Source: UBA1367 sp040268355
Lineage (GTDB): Bacteria; Actinomycetota; Coriobacteriia; Coriobacteriales; Atopobiaceae
Length of the DNA stretch: 34,060 nt
Assembly: GCA_040268355.1 (NCBI GenBank)
Contig: JAWRIT010000088.1
Span: 1 to 34,060 of the forward strand
Direction of reading: 5' to 3'
Part shown: positions 1 through 7,995 of the stretch, piece after piece
Position numbering within the stretch: position 1 is the stretch's first letter
Layout: the number at the start of each line of letters is the position of its first letter
Position numbers and translations under genes: made by a program
The notes under the pieces: generated by a model
What the model was told of the DNA's origin: nothing
Databases searched by the model: none
Seen by the model: only the letters and a program-made list of their open reading frames with translations

Positions 1-7
1 CCCATCA

Positions 8-70
8 CACGCGCCGAAAGGGCGCGTGGACGGTGGGGCGCTGGCCACGATCGGCCACGACCTCGCGCCC
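8..70. other. Two GC-rich stem-loops at the window start
   Basis: An 8-bp perfect stem (8-15 with 21-28, 5-nt GAAAG loop) is followed by a second fold in which 36-41 pairs with 65-70 and 42-46 with 53-57. No T-tract follows either. They may be the terminator of a gene outside the window. The rest of 1-190 holds no coding region I can support; a 13-bp direct repeat with one mismatch lies at 89-101 and 104-116. Confidence 0.35.
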
Positions 71-191
71 ATCAGAGGAGACGCCGCACGAAGCCCCTAT
101 GGGCGAAGCTCCTATGTGACGGACCGCGCGCGCTCTTGAGCTTGCCGTTTCTCCTTGAGGAGTCCTCCCGCGAACCTACCATACCAACGGA

Positions 192-222
192 GTTTGCTAT
201 AGCTAACTTATTGGTGTACGAT
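192..222 (+). promoter_or_regulatory. Promoter with overlapping palindrome, probable metal-responsive operator
   Basis: A -35-like TTGCTA (194-199) and a -10-like TACGAT (217-222) are separated by exactly 17 bp. The -35 lies inside a 16-bp palindrome, GTTTGCTATAGCTAAC (192-207), in which seven of eight base pairs match. A second inverted relation, CTAACTT (203-209) against AAGTTAG (234-240), flanks the start region. DtxR/MntR-family repressors bind AT-rich palindromes in this position before manganese or iron transporter genes, so metal repression is a reasonable inference. The box was read by eye and the regulator is not in this window. Confidence 0.5.
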
Positions 223-278
223 GGTCCCGTCAGAAGTTAGTCAAAGCTTACTACAACGATCGAGGAGAAGAGAAGCAT

Positions 279-1277
279 ATGACACAGCTCGCCAGACAAC
301 GTCGTCCCCACCTCAGCGGGTTTCGGCTCGCCGTCGCCCCCAGCCTGTTCCTCATTGCGGCGTTCCTGGTCGTGTATGGCATGCTGACCGGATGCTCGTC
401 CCAGGAGCAGCAGCTGTCCACCGAGCAGGCTGCGGCCAGCGAGCGCCCCGTCGTCCTGACGACCTTCACGGTGATCCAGGACATGGCCCAACAGGTCGCA
501 GGCGACTACCTGGACGTCCAGTCCATCACGAAGCCGGGCGCGGAGATCCACGACTACGAGCCGACGCCGGAGGACATCGCCCGCGCGGCCGAGGTCGACC
601 TGGTGCTTGACAACGGCCTGGGCCTCGAGCGCTGGTTCGACCGGTTCATGGCGGACTCGAACGCCCAACGCGTCGACCTCTCGGAGGGCGTCGAGCCGAT
701 GGAGATCGCCGAGGGCGAATACCAGGGCAACGCCAACCCCCATGCCTGGATGTCCCCACAAAACGGCCAGATCTACGTCGACAACATCGTGAGCGCCTTC
801 TGCGAGCTCGATCCTGAGCACGCAGACGAGTACCGGAGCAACGGTGAGGCCTACAAGGCCCAGATCCAGGAGGTGGCGGACGAGCTTGAGAAGGGCCTCG
901 CCGACCTGCCTCAGGACAAGCGCACGCTCGTGACCTGCGAGGGGGCGTTCTCCTACCTCTGCCGTGACGCCGGACTCGAAGAGGTCTACATCTGGCCCGT
1001 GAACGCCGAGAACGAGGGCACGCCCCAGCAGGTGGCGACAGTCATAGAGCGTGTGCGCGCCGCGGGGGTCGCCACCGCGTTCTGCGAGTCGACGGTGAGC
1101 CCCAAGGCCATGCAGCAGGTGGCGGACGAGGCGGGCGTGACGCTGCGCACCGATGCCGATCACGTGCTCTACGTGGACTCCCTCTCGCAGGACGACGGTC
1201 CCGTGCCCAGCTACCTGGAGCTTCTGAAGCATGACGTGCGCGTCATCGTCGAGGGGCTGACGGAGGAGGCGTCATGA
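279..1277 (+). CDS. Manganese-type ABC transporter substrate-binding lipoprotein
   Basis: This 332-aa protein is a cluster A-1 (TroA/PsaA/ZnuA) metal-binding lipoprotein, anchored outside the membrane, that delivers a divalent metal to the permease encoded downstream. A basic N-terminus, a hydrophobic stretch (about 15-37) and an LTGC lipobox put the lipidated cysteine at Cys39. The likely ligands are His91 (in EIHDYEP), His155 (in NPHAWMSP), Glu221 (in CEGAF) and Asp300 (in YVDSL). A Glu at the third position and no His-rich loop favour Mn/Fe-type proteins (PsaA, MntC) over zinc-type ZnuA. The ATG at 279 is preceded by GAGGAG at 262-267. The stop overlaps the start of the ATPase gene by 4 bp (ATGA), so the two are translationally coupled. 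The family is clear; the metal is inferred. Confidence 0.9.
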   Translation: MTQLARQRRPHLSGFRLAVAPSLFLIAAFLVVYGMLTGCSSQEQQLSTEQAAASERPVVLTTFTVIQDMAQQVAGDYLDVQSITKPGAEIHDYEPTPEDIARAAEVDLVLDNGLGLERWFDRFMADSNAQRVDLSEGVEPMEIAEGEYQGNANPHAWMSPQNGQIYVDNIVSAFCELDPEHADEYRSNGEAYKAQIQEVADELEKGLADLPQDKRTLVTCEGAFSYLCRDAGLEEVYIWPVNAENEGTPQQVATVIERVRAAGVATAFCESTVSPKAMQQVADEAGVTLRTDADHVLYVDSLSQDDGPVPSYLELLKHDVRVIVEGLTEEAS

Positions 1278-2029
1278 CGGCCACCTCAGGAATCGAGGTC
1301 ACGGGAGTCTCGCTGCGCTATCCCCACACGTCCGTGCGCGCGCTCGAGGACGTGAGCCTCTCGCTTCCCCCCGGAAGCATGAGCGCGCTTCTGGGTGCCA
1401 ACGGAGCGGGCAAGTCCACGCTCTTCAAGGTGCTCGTGGGCCTCATCAGGCCCCAACGGGGAAGCGTCCGCTACGACGGGCTCGACCTGCGTGAGGCGCT
1501 CCGTCGCGGAATGGTGGCCTATGTCGCGCAGCAAGACGGGATCGACGACAGCTTTCCCCTGAGCGTCGAGGACGTCGTCATGATGGGACGCTATGGCTAC
1601 ATGGGCCTCTCGCGGCGTCCCACGGACAAGGACCGCCACGCCGTCGACGCCGCCCTTGAGCGCGTCGGGCTCACGGAGCTTCGCCACCGGCAGGTCTCCC
1701 AGCTCTCCGGTGGGCAGTCCAAGCGGATGTTCGTGGCGCGTGGCATCGCGCAGGGCGCGCGCTTCATGCTGCTGGACGAGCCGTTCGCAGGGGTCGACAA
1801 GCGTTCCGAGTCGACGCTTCTGGCGCTTTTGGCGGAGCTCGCTCGCGAGGGCACGACCATGCTCGTCGCCGTCCATGACCTGAGGATGGCCGCCCGGGAG
1901 TTCGACCAGGCCATCCTGCTCGACCGATCGGTCGTCTGCCACGGGCCGGCGCACGAGGTTCTGGCCGTCGACCATGTGGCGCAGGCCTTCTGCGTCGATC
2001 GCGGCACCGCGCACGAGATGGTGGCGTGA
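1274..2029 (+). CDS. Metal ABC transporter ATP-binding protein
   Basis: This is a 251-aa cytoplasmic ATPase that powers the metal importer. It shows Walker A GANGAGKST (41-49), signature LSGGQ (144-148), Walker B LLDEP (166-170) and a switch His201, all intact. The length is normal for MntB/ZnuC/SitB ATPases. The start is fixed by the ATGA overlap with the binding-protein gene, and its own stop touches the permease start. Membership of the metal cluster follows from context; the ATPase alone would not give the substrate. Confidence 0.9.
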   Translation: MTATSGIEVTGVSLRYPHTSVRALEDVSLSLPPGSMSALLGANGAGKSTLFKVLVGLIRPQRGSVRYDGLDLREALRRGMVAYVAQQDGIDDSFPLSVEDVVMMGRYGYMGLSRRPTDKDRHAVDAALERVGLTELRHRQVSQLSGGQSKRMFVARGIAQGARFMLLDEPFAGVDKRSESTLLALLAELAREGTTMLVAVHDLRMAAREFDQAILLDRSVVCHGPAHEVLAVDHVAQAFCVDRGTAHEMVA

Positions 2030-2865
2030 TGGCGTCGATCGATCCGGTCAGCCTGCTCTCCTACGCCTTCATGCAGCGCGCGCTCGTCACCGGCCTCGCC
2101 ACGGCCCTGGTCTGCGGGGTCATCAGCTGCTACGTGATCCACATGGGCTGGTCGCTCATGGGAGACGCCATCTCCCATGCGGTGCTTCCCGGGGTCGTCA
2201 TCTCCTACCTGCTGGGAGCCCCCTACGTGGTGGGGGCCCTGGCGGCGGCCCTTCTGGCCTGCGTGCTCATCGGTGGGGTCGGGAGAAGCCGCGTCATACG
2301 CTCGGACGCCTCCATGGGCATCGTGTTCACGACGCTCTTCTCCTTGGGCACCGTGCTGATATCCAAGGTCCCCAGCCAGGTCAACCTCTCCCACATCCTG
2401 TTCGGCAACCTGCTGGGCGTCACGCACGAGGACATGTGGCAGCTGCTCGTCCTGGGGGCGCTCGTCCTGGCAGTCGTCCTCGTACGGCGTCGCGACCTTG
2501 CCCTGCTCGCCTTCGACCCCACCCACGCCCAGGCGATAGGCCTCGCCCCACGTTCGCTCACGACGCTGCTGCTCGTCGCCCTTGCCGTGACGGTCGTGGT
2601 GTCCCTGCAGTCCGTGGGCATCATCCTCTCGGTCGCCATGCTCGTCACGCCAGGAGCGACGGCACGGATGCTCACCGACAGCATCTGGACCATGCTGTGG
2701 CTCTCCCCTGTCGTGGCCGCCGTGGCGGTCGTGCTGGGCATCTGGGCCAGCTACGTGGCGAACGCGTCCTCGGGCGGGATGATCGGCGTGGCCCTCGGGC
2801 TGGAATTCGCGGTTGCGTACGTCTTCGGCCCAAAGGGCGTGCTCCGGCGACGGACGCAAGCCTAG
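2026..2865 (+). CDS. Metal ABC transporter permease (ABC-3 family)
   Basis: This polytopic membrane protein of about 279 aa forms the channel of the metal importer. It is hydrophobic throughout with about eight predicted helices, and has family hallmarks near the N-terminus (HMGWSLMGDAISHAVLPG) and in the middle (DPTHAQAIGL), as in MntC/ZnuB/SitC-D. Two starts overlap: GTG at 2026 and ATG at 2029, the latter giving a TGATG junction with the ATPase gene and probably used. It completes a three-gene binding protein-ATPase-permease operon. Only one permease gene is present, so the channel should be a homodimer. Confidence 0.88.
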   Translation: MMASIDPVSLLSYAFMQRALVTGLATALVCGVISCYVIHMGWSLMGDAISHAVLPGVVISYLLGAPYVVGALAAALLACVLIGGVGRSRVIRSDASMGIVFTTLFSLGTVLISKVPSQVNLSHILFGNLLGVTHEDMWQLLVLGALVLAVVLVRRRDLALLAFDPTHAQAIGLAPRSLTTLLLVALAVTVVVSLQSVGIILSVAMLVTPGATARMLTDSIWTMLWLSPVVAAVAVVLGIWASYVANASSGGMIGVALGLEFAVAYVFGPKGVLRRRTQA

Positions 2866-2884
2866 GACGACGGACCGGCACGAT

Positions 2885-2927
2885 ACGACCTTGGCGCCCC
2901 TTTCTCATGCAGGGACGTCAAGGTCGT
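2885..2927. terminator. Hairpin between convergent genes
   Basis: A perfect 9-bp inverted repeat, ACGACCTTG (2885-2893) and CAAGGTCGT (2919-2927), encloses a shorter CCCT/AGGG stem (2898-2901 with 2911-2914). It lies between the converging ends of the metal permease gene (+) and the MupG-like gene (-), so it could serve both. No T-run is present. The rest of 2866-2976 shows nothing else. Confidence 0.4.
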
Positions 2928-2976
2928 GCGCCCGTCACGCGCGAGCGCGGCTCACCAAGGCCGCCCCGACCCTGCG

Positions 2977-4071
2977 TCACGGGCGAATGAAGCCAAAGGG
3001 ATGCTCGGGGAGCACGTACTCCAGCAGGAACAGCTCCTGCTGCGGGATGCGTCCGACCCGGTTGCGCGTTCCGTCATCGGGGATGTCGCGCAGCGCCACC
3101 TGCACCTCGCCGCGGTAGTGCGCCAGACGGTCGTTGACCACCATGACGTCGCCCCGCCGCAGCATGCCCCCTGGCACCGTCCGCGCCGGAATGCCCCGGT
3201 CGCGGTAGGCGAGTCGCGGCATCGACGAGCGGAGCAGGTAGTCCGAGGCGTCCGTGCGCGTCGTATGGTCGAAACCCCACAGGGCGCGCTCCTCCTCGTC
3301 ACCGACCCCCTCGTCAAGGTCGATGGAGAAGGTGACGCGCGTGGTGTCGACCGCCGCCATGCGCTCAAGCTCCTCCTGCGAGGCGAAGCAGTTGCCCACC
3401 AGCACGTCATCGACCAGACCGGTCGCCAGGAGGTGGCGCAGCTGCAGGTCGATGGGACGCGTCCGGTCGTCCTCACAGGTGGGAAGCCCTGCTGAGGAGA
3501 CCTCCCAGGGCCCAAAGCTGTCCCGCTCGTGGCTCGAGACGAAGGCCGCGACGGACAGCCCCATGCCGCGATACCTGCGCGAGAGCTCCTCGAAGCGCTC
3601 CTTTCCCAGGCCGGTGAAGCGCTGGGGGAAGAAGTTGTGACAGACGCACATGTTGCGCGGATCGGCACCGCGCTCGATCATGAGGTCGAGCGCGAAGTTC
3701 GAGCTGGCATTGTATTGGATCATGATGCCCTCGGGGTTGCGCGTGATCTGGATGTCGCCCCGATCGTCGAAGTGCCCGTCCAGCCGAATGACATCGACCC
3801 CCATCCTGGCAAAGGGCGTCAGGTCGGCCGGGGTGGCCCCCAGCCGTGAGAAGACCTCGGGGTTGGTGTCCACCGCGACCTGGAAGCCGTAATCGTGCGC
3901 CATTCCCATGAAACGTCCGAACTCGGCCATGGTCTGCTCGCAGGAACCAGTGACCGAGAGCAGGCAGGTGAAGATGCGATCGAACCCCAACTTGGACGCG
4001 GCAGCCAGATACGCCTCATCCCGCTCGGGCGTCGAGCGCTCGGGGTAGAGCGATATGCCCAGGTGATGCAT
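2977..4071 (-). CDS. MupG-like (DUF871) TIM-barrel 6-phospho-glycosidase
   Basis: This 364-aa cytoplasmic protein belongs to the DUF871/MupG family: an N-terminal TIM barrel of about 240 residues followed by a small beta-rich domain. Visible family marks are GISLYPE near the N-terminus, VDTNPEVFSRLG, IRLDGHFD, the hallmark CHNFFPQRFTGL and GLPTCEDDR. MupG of Staphylococcus aureus is a 6-phospho-N-acetylmuramidase acting on MurNAc-6P-GlcNAc delivered by a PTS, and genes of this family commonly sit beside PTS permeases. Here the gene follows a PTS EIIC on the same strand, 111 bp downstream. The start ATG is preceded by AAGGGG. No MurNAc-6P etherase (MurQ) is in the window, so the substrate could be cell-wall disaccharide or another 6-phospho-glycoside. 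The family is secure, the substrate open. Confidence 0.85.
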   Translation of the reverse strand: MHHLGISLYPERSTPERDEAYLAAASKLGFDRIFTCLLSVTGSCEQTMAEFGRFMGMAHDYGFQVAVDTNPEVFSRLGATPADLTPFARMGVDVIRLDGHFDDRGDIQITRNPEGIMIQYNASSNFALDLMIERGADPRNMCVCHNFFPQRFTGLGKERFEELSRRYRGMGLSVAAFVSSHERDSFGPWEVSSAGLPTCEDDRTRPIDLQLRHLLATGLVDDVLVGNCFASQEELERMAAVDTTRVTFSIDLDEGVGDEEERALWGFDHTTRTDASDYLLRSSMPRLAYRDRGIPARTVPGGMLRRGDVMVVNDRLAHYRGEVQVALRDIPDDGTRNRVGRIPQQELFLLEYVLPEHPFGFIRP

Positions 4072-4092
4072 GGTCGTCCCCTTTCGCGGACT

Positions 4093-4121
4093 GGGACCGC
4101 CGCCTTAAGTGCGCCGGTCCC
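4093..4121. other. Hairpin between EIIC and MupG-like genes
   Basis: Seven-base arms GGGACCG (4093-4099) and CGGTCCC (4115-4121) flank a 15-nt loop, and a 12-bp palindrome CCCGTGCACGGG (4157-4168) lies just after the EIIC stop. Both are in the 111-bp spacer between the two minus-strand genes. They could reduce read-through or protect the upstream message, giving unequal expression of permease and hydrolase. This is an inference from structure only. Confidence 0.35.
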
Positions 4122-4182
4122 CTGTGTCGACATCCGTTGTAGCACAGCCTCGTAGCCCCGTGCACGGGCAGCGTCCCGCGCC

Positions 4183-5514
4183 TCAGGAGGGCTTCTCGGC
4201 AGCGATGGCAGCAGCGTGTTCCTCCTCGCAATACTGCCTGTCCAGCATCCGCACAAAGGGAAGGTAGACGAGGGTGCCAAACGCAATGAGCACGGCCTGC
4301 CAGACGGCGCCCTGCCAGCCGCTCACCAAAAAGCCCGAGATGACCGGTGGGGTCGTCCACGAGAGCATCACCCCGTTGCAGACCGGGACGACGCCTGCGG
4401 CCATCACGACATAGCTTGTGAGGATGTTGATGGTTGGCACCAGCAGAAACGGGATGAGCAGGATGGGATTCATGACAATGGGAAGCCCAAAGACGATCGG
4501 CTCGTTGATCTGAAACACCGCGGGAAGGATGGCGAGCTTGCACAGCTTTTGGATGCGCTCCGAACGGCACACCAGCAGCGCCGCAATGATCAGCGAGAGT
4601 GTGGAACCAGCCCCGCCATAGGTGGCGAACAGGTCCTGAAACTGCACGTTGATGATGTTGGGGAGCGGAAGTCCCGCAGCCAGCGCGCTCTGGTTCTCCA
4701 CGGAGAGTGCCGTGAGAATGGGACGATAGACCGTGTCGGTGATGTTGGTGCCATGGATGCCGAAGAACCACAGCAGGTGGGCGAAGAGATAGATGAGGGC
4801 CTGCGCCCAGACCGTCCCACCTAGTCGCTGCAGCGGCATCTGGAGAAAGGTGTAGATGAAGGTGAACGCGTCGTTCCACGGCGTAAAGACGAACAGCACG
4901 CGCACGAGCCACACAGCCACAAAGGTGACGGCCATCGGAATCAGGGACGAGAAGGCGCGCGCCACTGTGGGCGGTACGCCCTCGGGCATCGTGATGGTCC
5001 AGTTGCGTTCGATCACCCAGGAAAAGAGTCTGACCGAAAGGAAGCCCGTGAGCAGGGCAACAAACACTCCCTTCGCACCCACCCAGTCAAGCGGGATGGA
5101 GGCGACCTCGAAGACCTCGTCGCTCCCCTCAGGCGCGAAGGTGGTGAAGAGCGGCATCAAGATGAGCCAACTGGCGACGGCAACGATGCTCGCCGCGAGT
5201 CGATCCTCTGTCCCCAGCCGGCCGGCGTAGTTGTACCCACATGAAAAGGCCAGGTAAAGTGCCATCATGGACACAGAACACGAAGCGGGTATCGCAATGA
5301 GCGCTTTGAGGGTAGAGGGGCCGACCGTAGTCGTCGCCAAAAAGTCCGTCCATGCCGCGATCGGGAAGTTGGCGACCAGCGTGAACATCGATCCGATAAT
5401 GAGCAGGGGCATGATCGCGGCGAACGAGTCGCGCAGGGTGGTCAGGAGCCAGTTGCCCGCCACCTTCATGGCGAAGGGCGCAAGCCGTTGTTCGAGCCTG
5501 TCGATGGTCTTCAT
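4183..5514 (-). CDS. PTS EIIC permease, lactose/cellobiose family
   Basis: This 443-aa membrane protein is a complete EIIC of the lactose/cellobiose (CelB) family, which translocates a sugar while it is phosphorylated. About ten hydrophobic segments are visible, with the family motifs WFFGIHGTN, FQDLFATYGGAGST and FQINEPIVFGLP. No EIIA or EIIB gene or domain is present in the window, so the phosphoryl donors must be encoded elsewhere. The start ATG is preceded by AAGGGG and GAGG. It is the first gene of a pair with the MupG-like hydrolase, suggesting import of a beta-linked disaccharide that is cleaved as its 6-phosphate. Confidence 0.92.
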   Translation of the reverse strand: MKTIDRLEQRLAPFAMKVAGNWLLTTLRDSFAAIMPLLIIGSMFTLVANFPIAAWTDFLATTTVGPSTLKALIAIPASCSVSMMALYLAFSCGYNYAGRLGTEDRLAASIVAVASWLILMPLFTTFAPEGSDEVFEVASIPLDWVGAKGVFVALLTGFLSVRLFSWVIERNWTITMPEGVPPTVARAFSSLIPMAVTFVAVWLVRVLFVFTPWNDAFTFIYTFLQMPLQRLGGTVWAQALIYLFAHLLWFFGIHGTNITDTVYRPILTALSVENQSALAAGLPLPNIINVQFQDLFATYGGAGSTLSLIIAALLVCRSERIQKLCKLAILPAVFQINEPIVFGLPIVMNPILLIPFLLVPTINILTSYVVMAAGVVPVCNGVMLSWTTPPVISGFLVSGWQGAVWQAVLIAFGTLVYLPFVRMLDRQYCEEEHAAAIAAEKPS

Positions 5515-5815
5515 ATCCTCAACCCCTTACGAGTGTGCTGGCATCTCTGTCCTGGTGGGGATGCGGAAGGTGCCGCCATCACCACCTGTACCCTGAGGAA
5601 TGCGATCCTTGTCTGCAATGGTATGCGATACGACGAAAACGCTCCCCAAGGTTCCAGGCAGGGCAGGGACAGCCTCTCGCGAGCACGTTCGTGAGAGTCG
5701 GCGATATGGTGGCGAACCCCACGGCGAGCTCCCCACGACACAGGCGATGTGGGCGATTCGACCCTCGCCAAGCGGGACGGGTTCGTGCTCAGGGGCGGGA
5801 CAGGCCCGCACCCGC
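5515..5815. promoter_or_regulatory. Upstream region of the EIIC-MupG pair
   Basis: This 301-bp gap between two minus-strand genes has no coding region I can support. It contains a palindrome GTATGCGATAC (5621-5631), a direct repeat ATGCGAT (5600-5606 and 5623-5629), and a 24-bp near-palindrome (5674-5697) with 10-bp arms and two non-Watson-Crick positions around a CACG centre. A small stem at 5795-5809 directly follows the permease gene ending at 5816 and may terminate it. The two palindromes are candidate operators for the EIIC promoter. I could not place a convincing -35/-10 pair. Confidence 0.35.
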
Positions 5816-7084
5816 CTACGACACCTGATGGCGCGCGAAGGCGCGCATCGCGACGGGCACGCAGACAAGCGTCACCAGTAGGTAGAGCGGGGGTGCGATG
5901 ACGACGCGATCGAAGGCGATCGGACCAAGGCCGTATGAGATGAGGCTCTCGGCGAGCGAACCTCCGAGGAGGCTCCAGGGCAGCAGCGCCAGGATGCGCT
6001 CGAGCGGCGGCACCGCGAAGTACAGGACGATGCCGAGCAGGATGGTCGCCATGGGGACGACAGCCGCTGGCAGGGGGCCCTGGGCCTTCGACGAGAGGAG
6101 CAGGGTCACGGCCACGCACCCCACCAGCACCAGGTACCCGAGCCCCAGCGTGATCAGGGCGTTCTGCCCGACGCTCCACCCATAGGGCGACCAGAGGGTT
6201 TCTGACTGGACGGGCAAATCGAAGCCTCCCGTACCGAAAAAGCCCAGCGTGAGCGCTGCGGCAAGAGCGACGCAGAGCGTGTAGTAAGTGAGGGCGAACA
6301 CAAACGCCGCAGCCACCTTGGCGCGAACGAGCGTCGTCTTGCCGTGCTTGCACGAGAGGACCACCGCCGCCGTGCCGGACTGGTACTCCCCCGCGAACAC
6401 GCCTGACAAGGTGACGCACACCGCGATGATCGCGAACACCAGGATGCTGATCGCGGTCTCGAACTCCTGCCAGCCCCAGGACCAGCCCCATCGGAGCGGG
6501 AAGCCGACCTCGCTCAGCCGGGCGTTCCAAAGGGCCCGTTCGGCGTCGGTGTAGTACGTCCCGTCAGCATGTCCCTGGTCGAGCGACTGAGTGAGGTTGT
6601 ACTCGGCCGCACGCGTGAGGTCGACCTCGCGGAAGGTGGTGCCGTCCGCCCCATACAAGGTCGTGAAGGCATCCAGCATGGTGTAGTAGTTCCCGACCAG
6701 GTCATCGACAGCGGGCAGGCACACCTCGACGGCCTCGCGTCCCTGCTCGGCATAGGCTCGCTCGAGGCCAACACCGTCAGGTGCGCCATCCTCGCTGCCA
6801 ACCCCCTCGATGGCCTGCAAGGTCACAAGGGCATCGCGGTAGGTGGCGAGATCCGCCGAGACCTGCTCGGGCGTCAGGGGGCCGTGCCCCTCGGAGCGCT
6901 CCCGGGAGAGCGCGATGGCCGCCGTTCCGCGCACATAGCGTCCCGTGTCAAAGTCGAAGGTCTCCTTCGAGACGATCTGCGCGGTGCAGTAGGCGACCAG
7001 CATCGTTAGCGCGAGAACGCAAGCCCCCATCCCGAAGCGGTTCGTGAGGATCTTCCGAAGCTCGTATCTCACCAGTGCAGTCAT
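5816..7084 (-). CDS. ABC-2 type transporter permease
   Basis: This 422-aa membrane protein is the permease partner of the ATPase encoded immediately upstream. It opens with MTALVRYELRKIL, a cytoplasmic amphipathic start typical of ABC-2 permeases, followed by a first membrane helix and then a large extracytoplasmic region (about 45-200) rich in Asp, Glu and Tyr. About five further helices occupy the C-terminal half. The layout resembles permeases of small-molecule or peptide export and self-protection systems. I chose the ATG at 7084, which has GAGGAG just upstream and lies 2 bp after the ATPase stop; an in-frame extension beyond it would only overlap the ATPase gene. The substrate cannot be told from sequence. 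Confidence 0.82.
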   Translation of the reverse strand: MTALVRYELRKILTNRFGMGACVLALTMLVAYCTAQIVSKETFDFDTGRYVRGTAAIALSRERSEGHGPLTPEQVSADLATYRDALVTLQAIEGVGSEDGAPDGVGLERAYAEQGREAVEVCLPAVDDLVGNYYTMLDAFTTLYGADGTTFREVDLTRAAEYNLTQSLDQGHADGTYYTDAERALWNARLSEVGFPLRWGWSWGWQEFETAISILVFAIIAVCVTLSGVFAGEYQSGTAAVVLSCKHGKTTLVRAKVAAAFVFALTYYTLCVALAAALTLGFFGTGGFDLPVQSETLWSPYGWSVGQNALITLGLGYLVLVGCVAVTLLLSSKAQGPLPAAVVPMATILLGIVLYFAVPPLERILALLPWSLLGGSLAESLISYGLGPIAFDRVVIAPPLYLLVTLVCVPVAMRAFARHQVS

Positions 7085-7086
7085 AG

Positions 7087-7971
7087 CTACTCCTCGTTCC
7101 TGCCGCTGCCGTCGCTGAACACGTAGAGGTACAGGTCCTCCAGCGTGGGTTGGACCTGCCGCGCCCCGGCGGCAGGGACCTCGTCGGCCACCACGCGAAC
7201 GACGGCGGTCCCATCCGTTGCATAGTGCGAGTTCACGACGGTCCCCCGCACACCGGCCTCGCCTGCACGCGCCGGGTCGATTCCGCACTCCCACACCTTC
7301 CCCGCGACGCCTGCGACGAGCCCCTCGGGCGTGTCATCCATCATGAAGCGCCCGTCGCGCATCACGAGGATGCGATTGGCGGAGAACTCCACGTCCGACA
7401 CGATGTGGGTGGACAGAATGACGATCTTGTCCTTTGCGAAGTTGGCGATGAGGTTGCGAAAGCGGACGCGCTCCTTGGGGTCGAGGCCCGCCGTGGGCTC
7501 GTCGAGCACCAGGACCAGCGGGTCGCCCAGCATGGCCTGAGCGATGCCGAGCCGCTGCACCATGCCGCCGGAGAAGGTCTTGACCTTGGCCCGGCGCTGG
7601 TCGCCGAGCCCCACCTCCTCGAGCAGCCGCTCGCTGCGCGCACGTCCCTCGCGCCTGTCGAGACCCTTGAGCGTGGCCAGGTAGCACATGAAGTCGAGCG
7701 CCGAGAAGTCGGGGTAGTAGCCGACGTCCTGCGGCAGGTAGCCCAGCAGCGCCCGGTACTCGCCGCCGAGGACGCTGACGTCCTGTCCGTCGAAGAGGAT
7801 CTGTCCGCTCGTGGGGCGCAGCACGTCGCAGACCATGCGCATGAGGGTCGTCTTGCCGGCGCCGTTCGCACCGAGCAGGCCCGTGACTCCCGGCGTCAGA
7901 GTCGCTGACACGCGGTCGACGGCGATCTTCGCCCCAAACTGCTTGGTCAGCCGGTCCAGCTTCAGTTCCAT
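7087..7971 (-). CDS. ABC transporter ATP-binding protein
   Basis: This 294-aa ATPase is of the ABC-2 exporter type (CcmA/NatA/BcrA-like). It carries Walker A GANGAGKTT, a Q-loop (GYLPQDVGYYP), signature FSGGM in place of LSGGQ, as is common in this group, Walker B VLVLDEPTAGLDP and switch STHIV. An extension of about 80 residues after the nucleotide-binding domain is usual for the group. It forms the cytoplasmic motor for the permease gene 2 bp downstream. It lies 24 bp after the membrane-protein gene, so it is probably transcribed with the sigma factor. Confidence 0.9.
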   Translation of the reverse strand: MELKLDRLTKQFGAKIAVDRVSATLTPGVTGLLGANGAGKTTLMRMVCDVLRPTSGQILFDGQDVSVLGGEYRALLGYLPQDVGYYPDFSALDFMCYLATLKGLDRREGRARSERLLEEVGLGDQRRAKVKTFSGGMVQRLGIAQAMLGDPLVLVLDEPTAGLDPKERVRFRNLIANFAKDKIVILSTHIVSDVEFSANRILVMRDGRFMMDDTPEGLVAGVAGKVWECGIDPARAGEAGVRGTVVNSHYATDGTAVVRVVADEVPAAGARQVQPTLEDLYLYVFSDGSGRNEE

Positions 7972-7995
7972 AGTCGTTGCCTTTCTCGAGGGATT

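Noticed and set aside
237..1232. Open frame antisense to the metal-binding lipoprotein
   Set aside because: The plus strand carries a signal peptide, lipobox, metal ligands and a good RBS; the antisense frame has none of these.
279..2865. Zinc (ZnuABC) assignment for the metal importer
   Set aside because: The binding protein has no His-rich loop and has Glu221 rather than His at the third ligand position, which points to Mn/Fe-type proteins.
5674..5697. LexA/SOS box in the 24-bp near-palindrome
   Set aside because: The central CGAGCACGTTCG does not have the spacing of the GAAC-N4-GTTC box used in Gram-positive bacteria.
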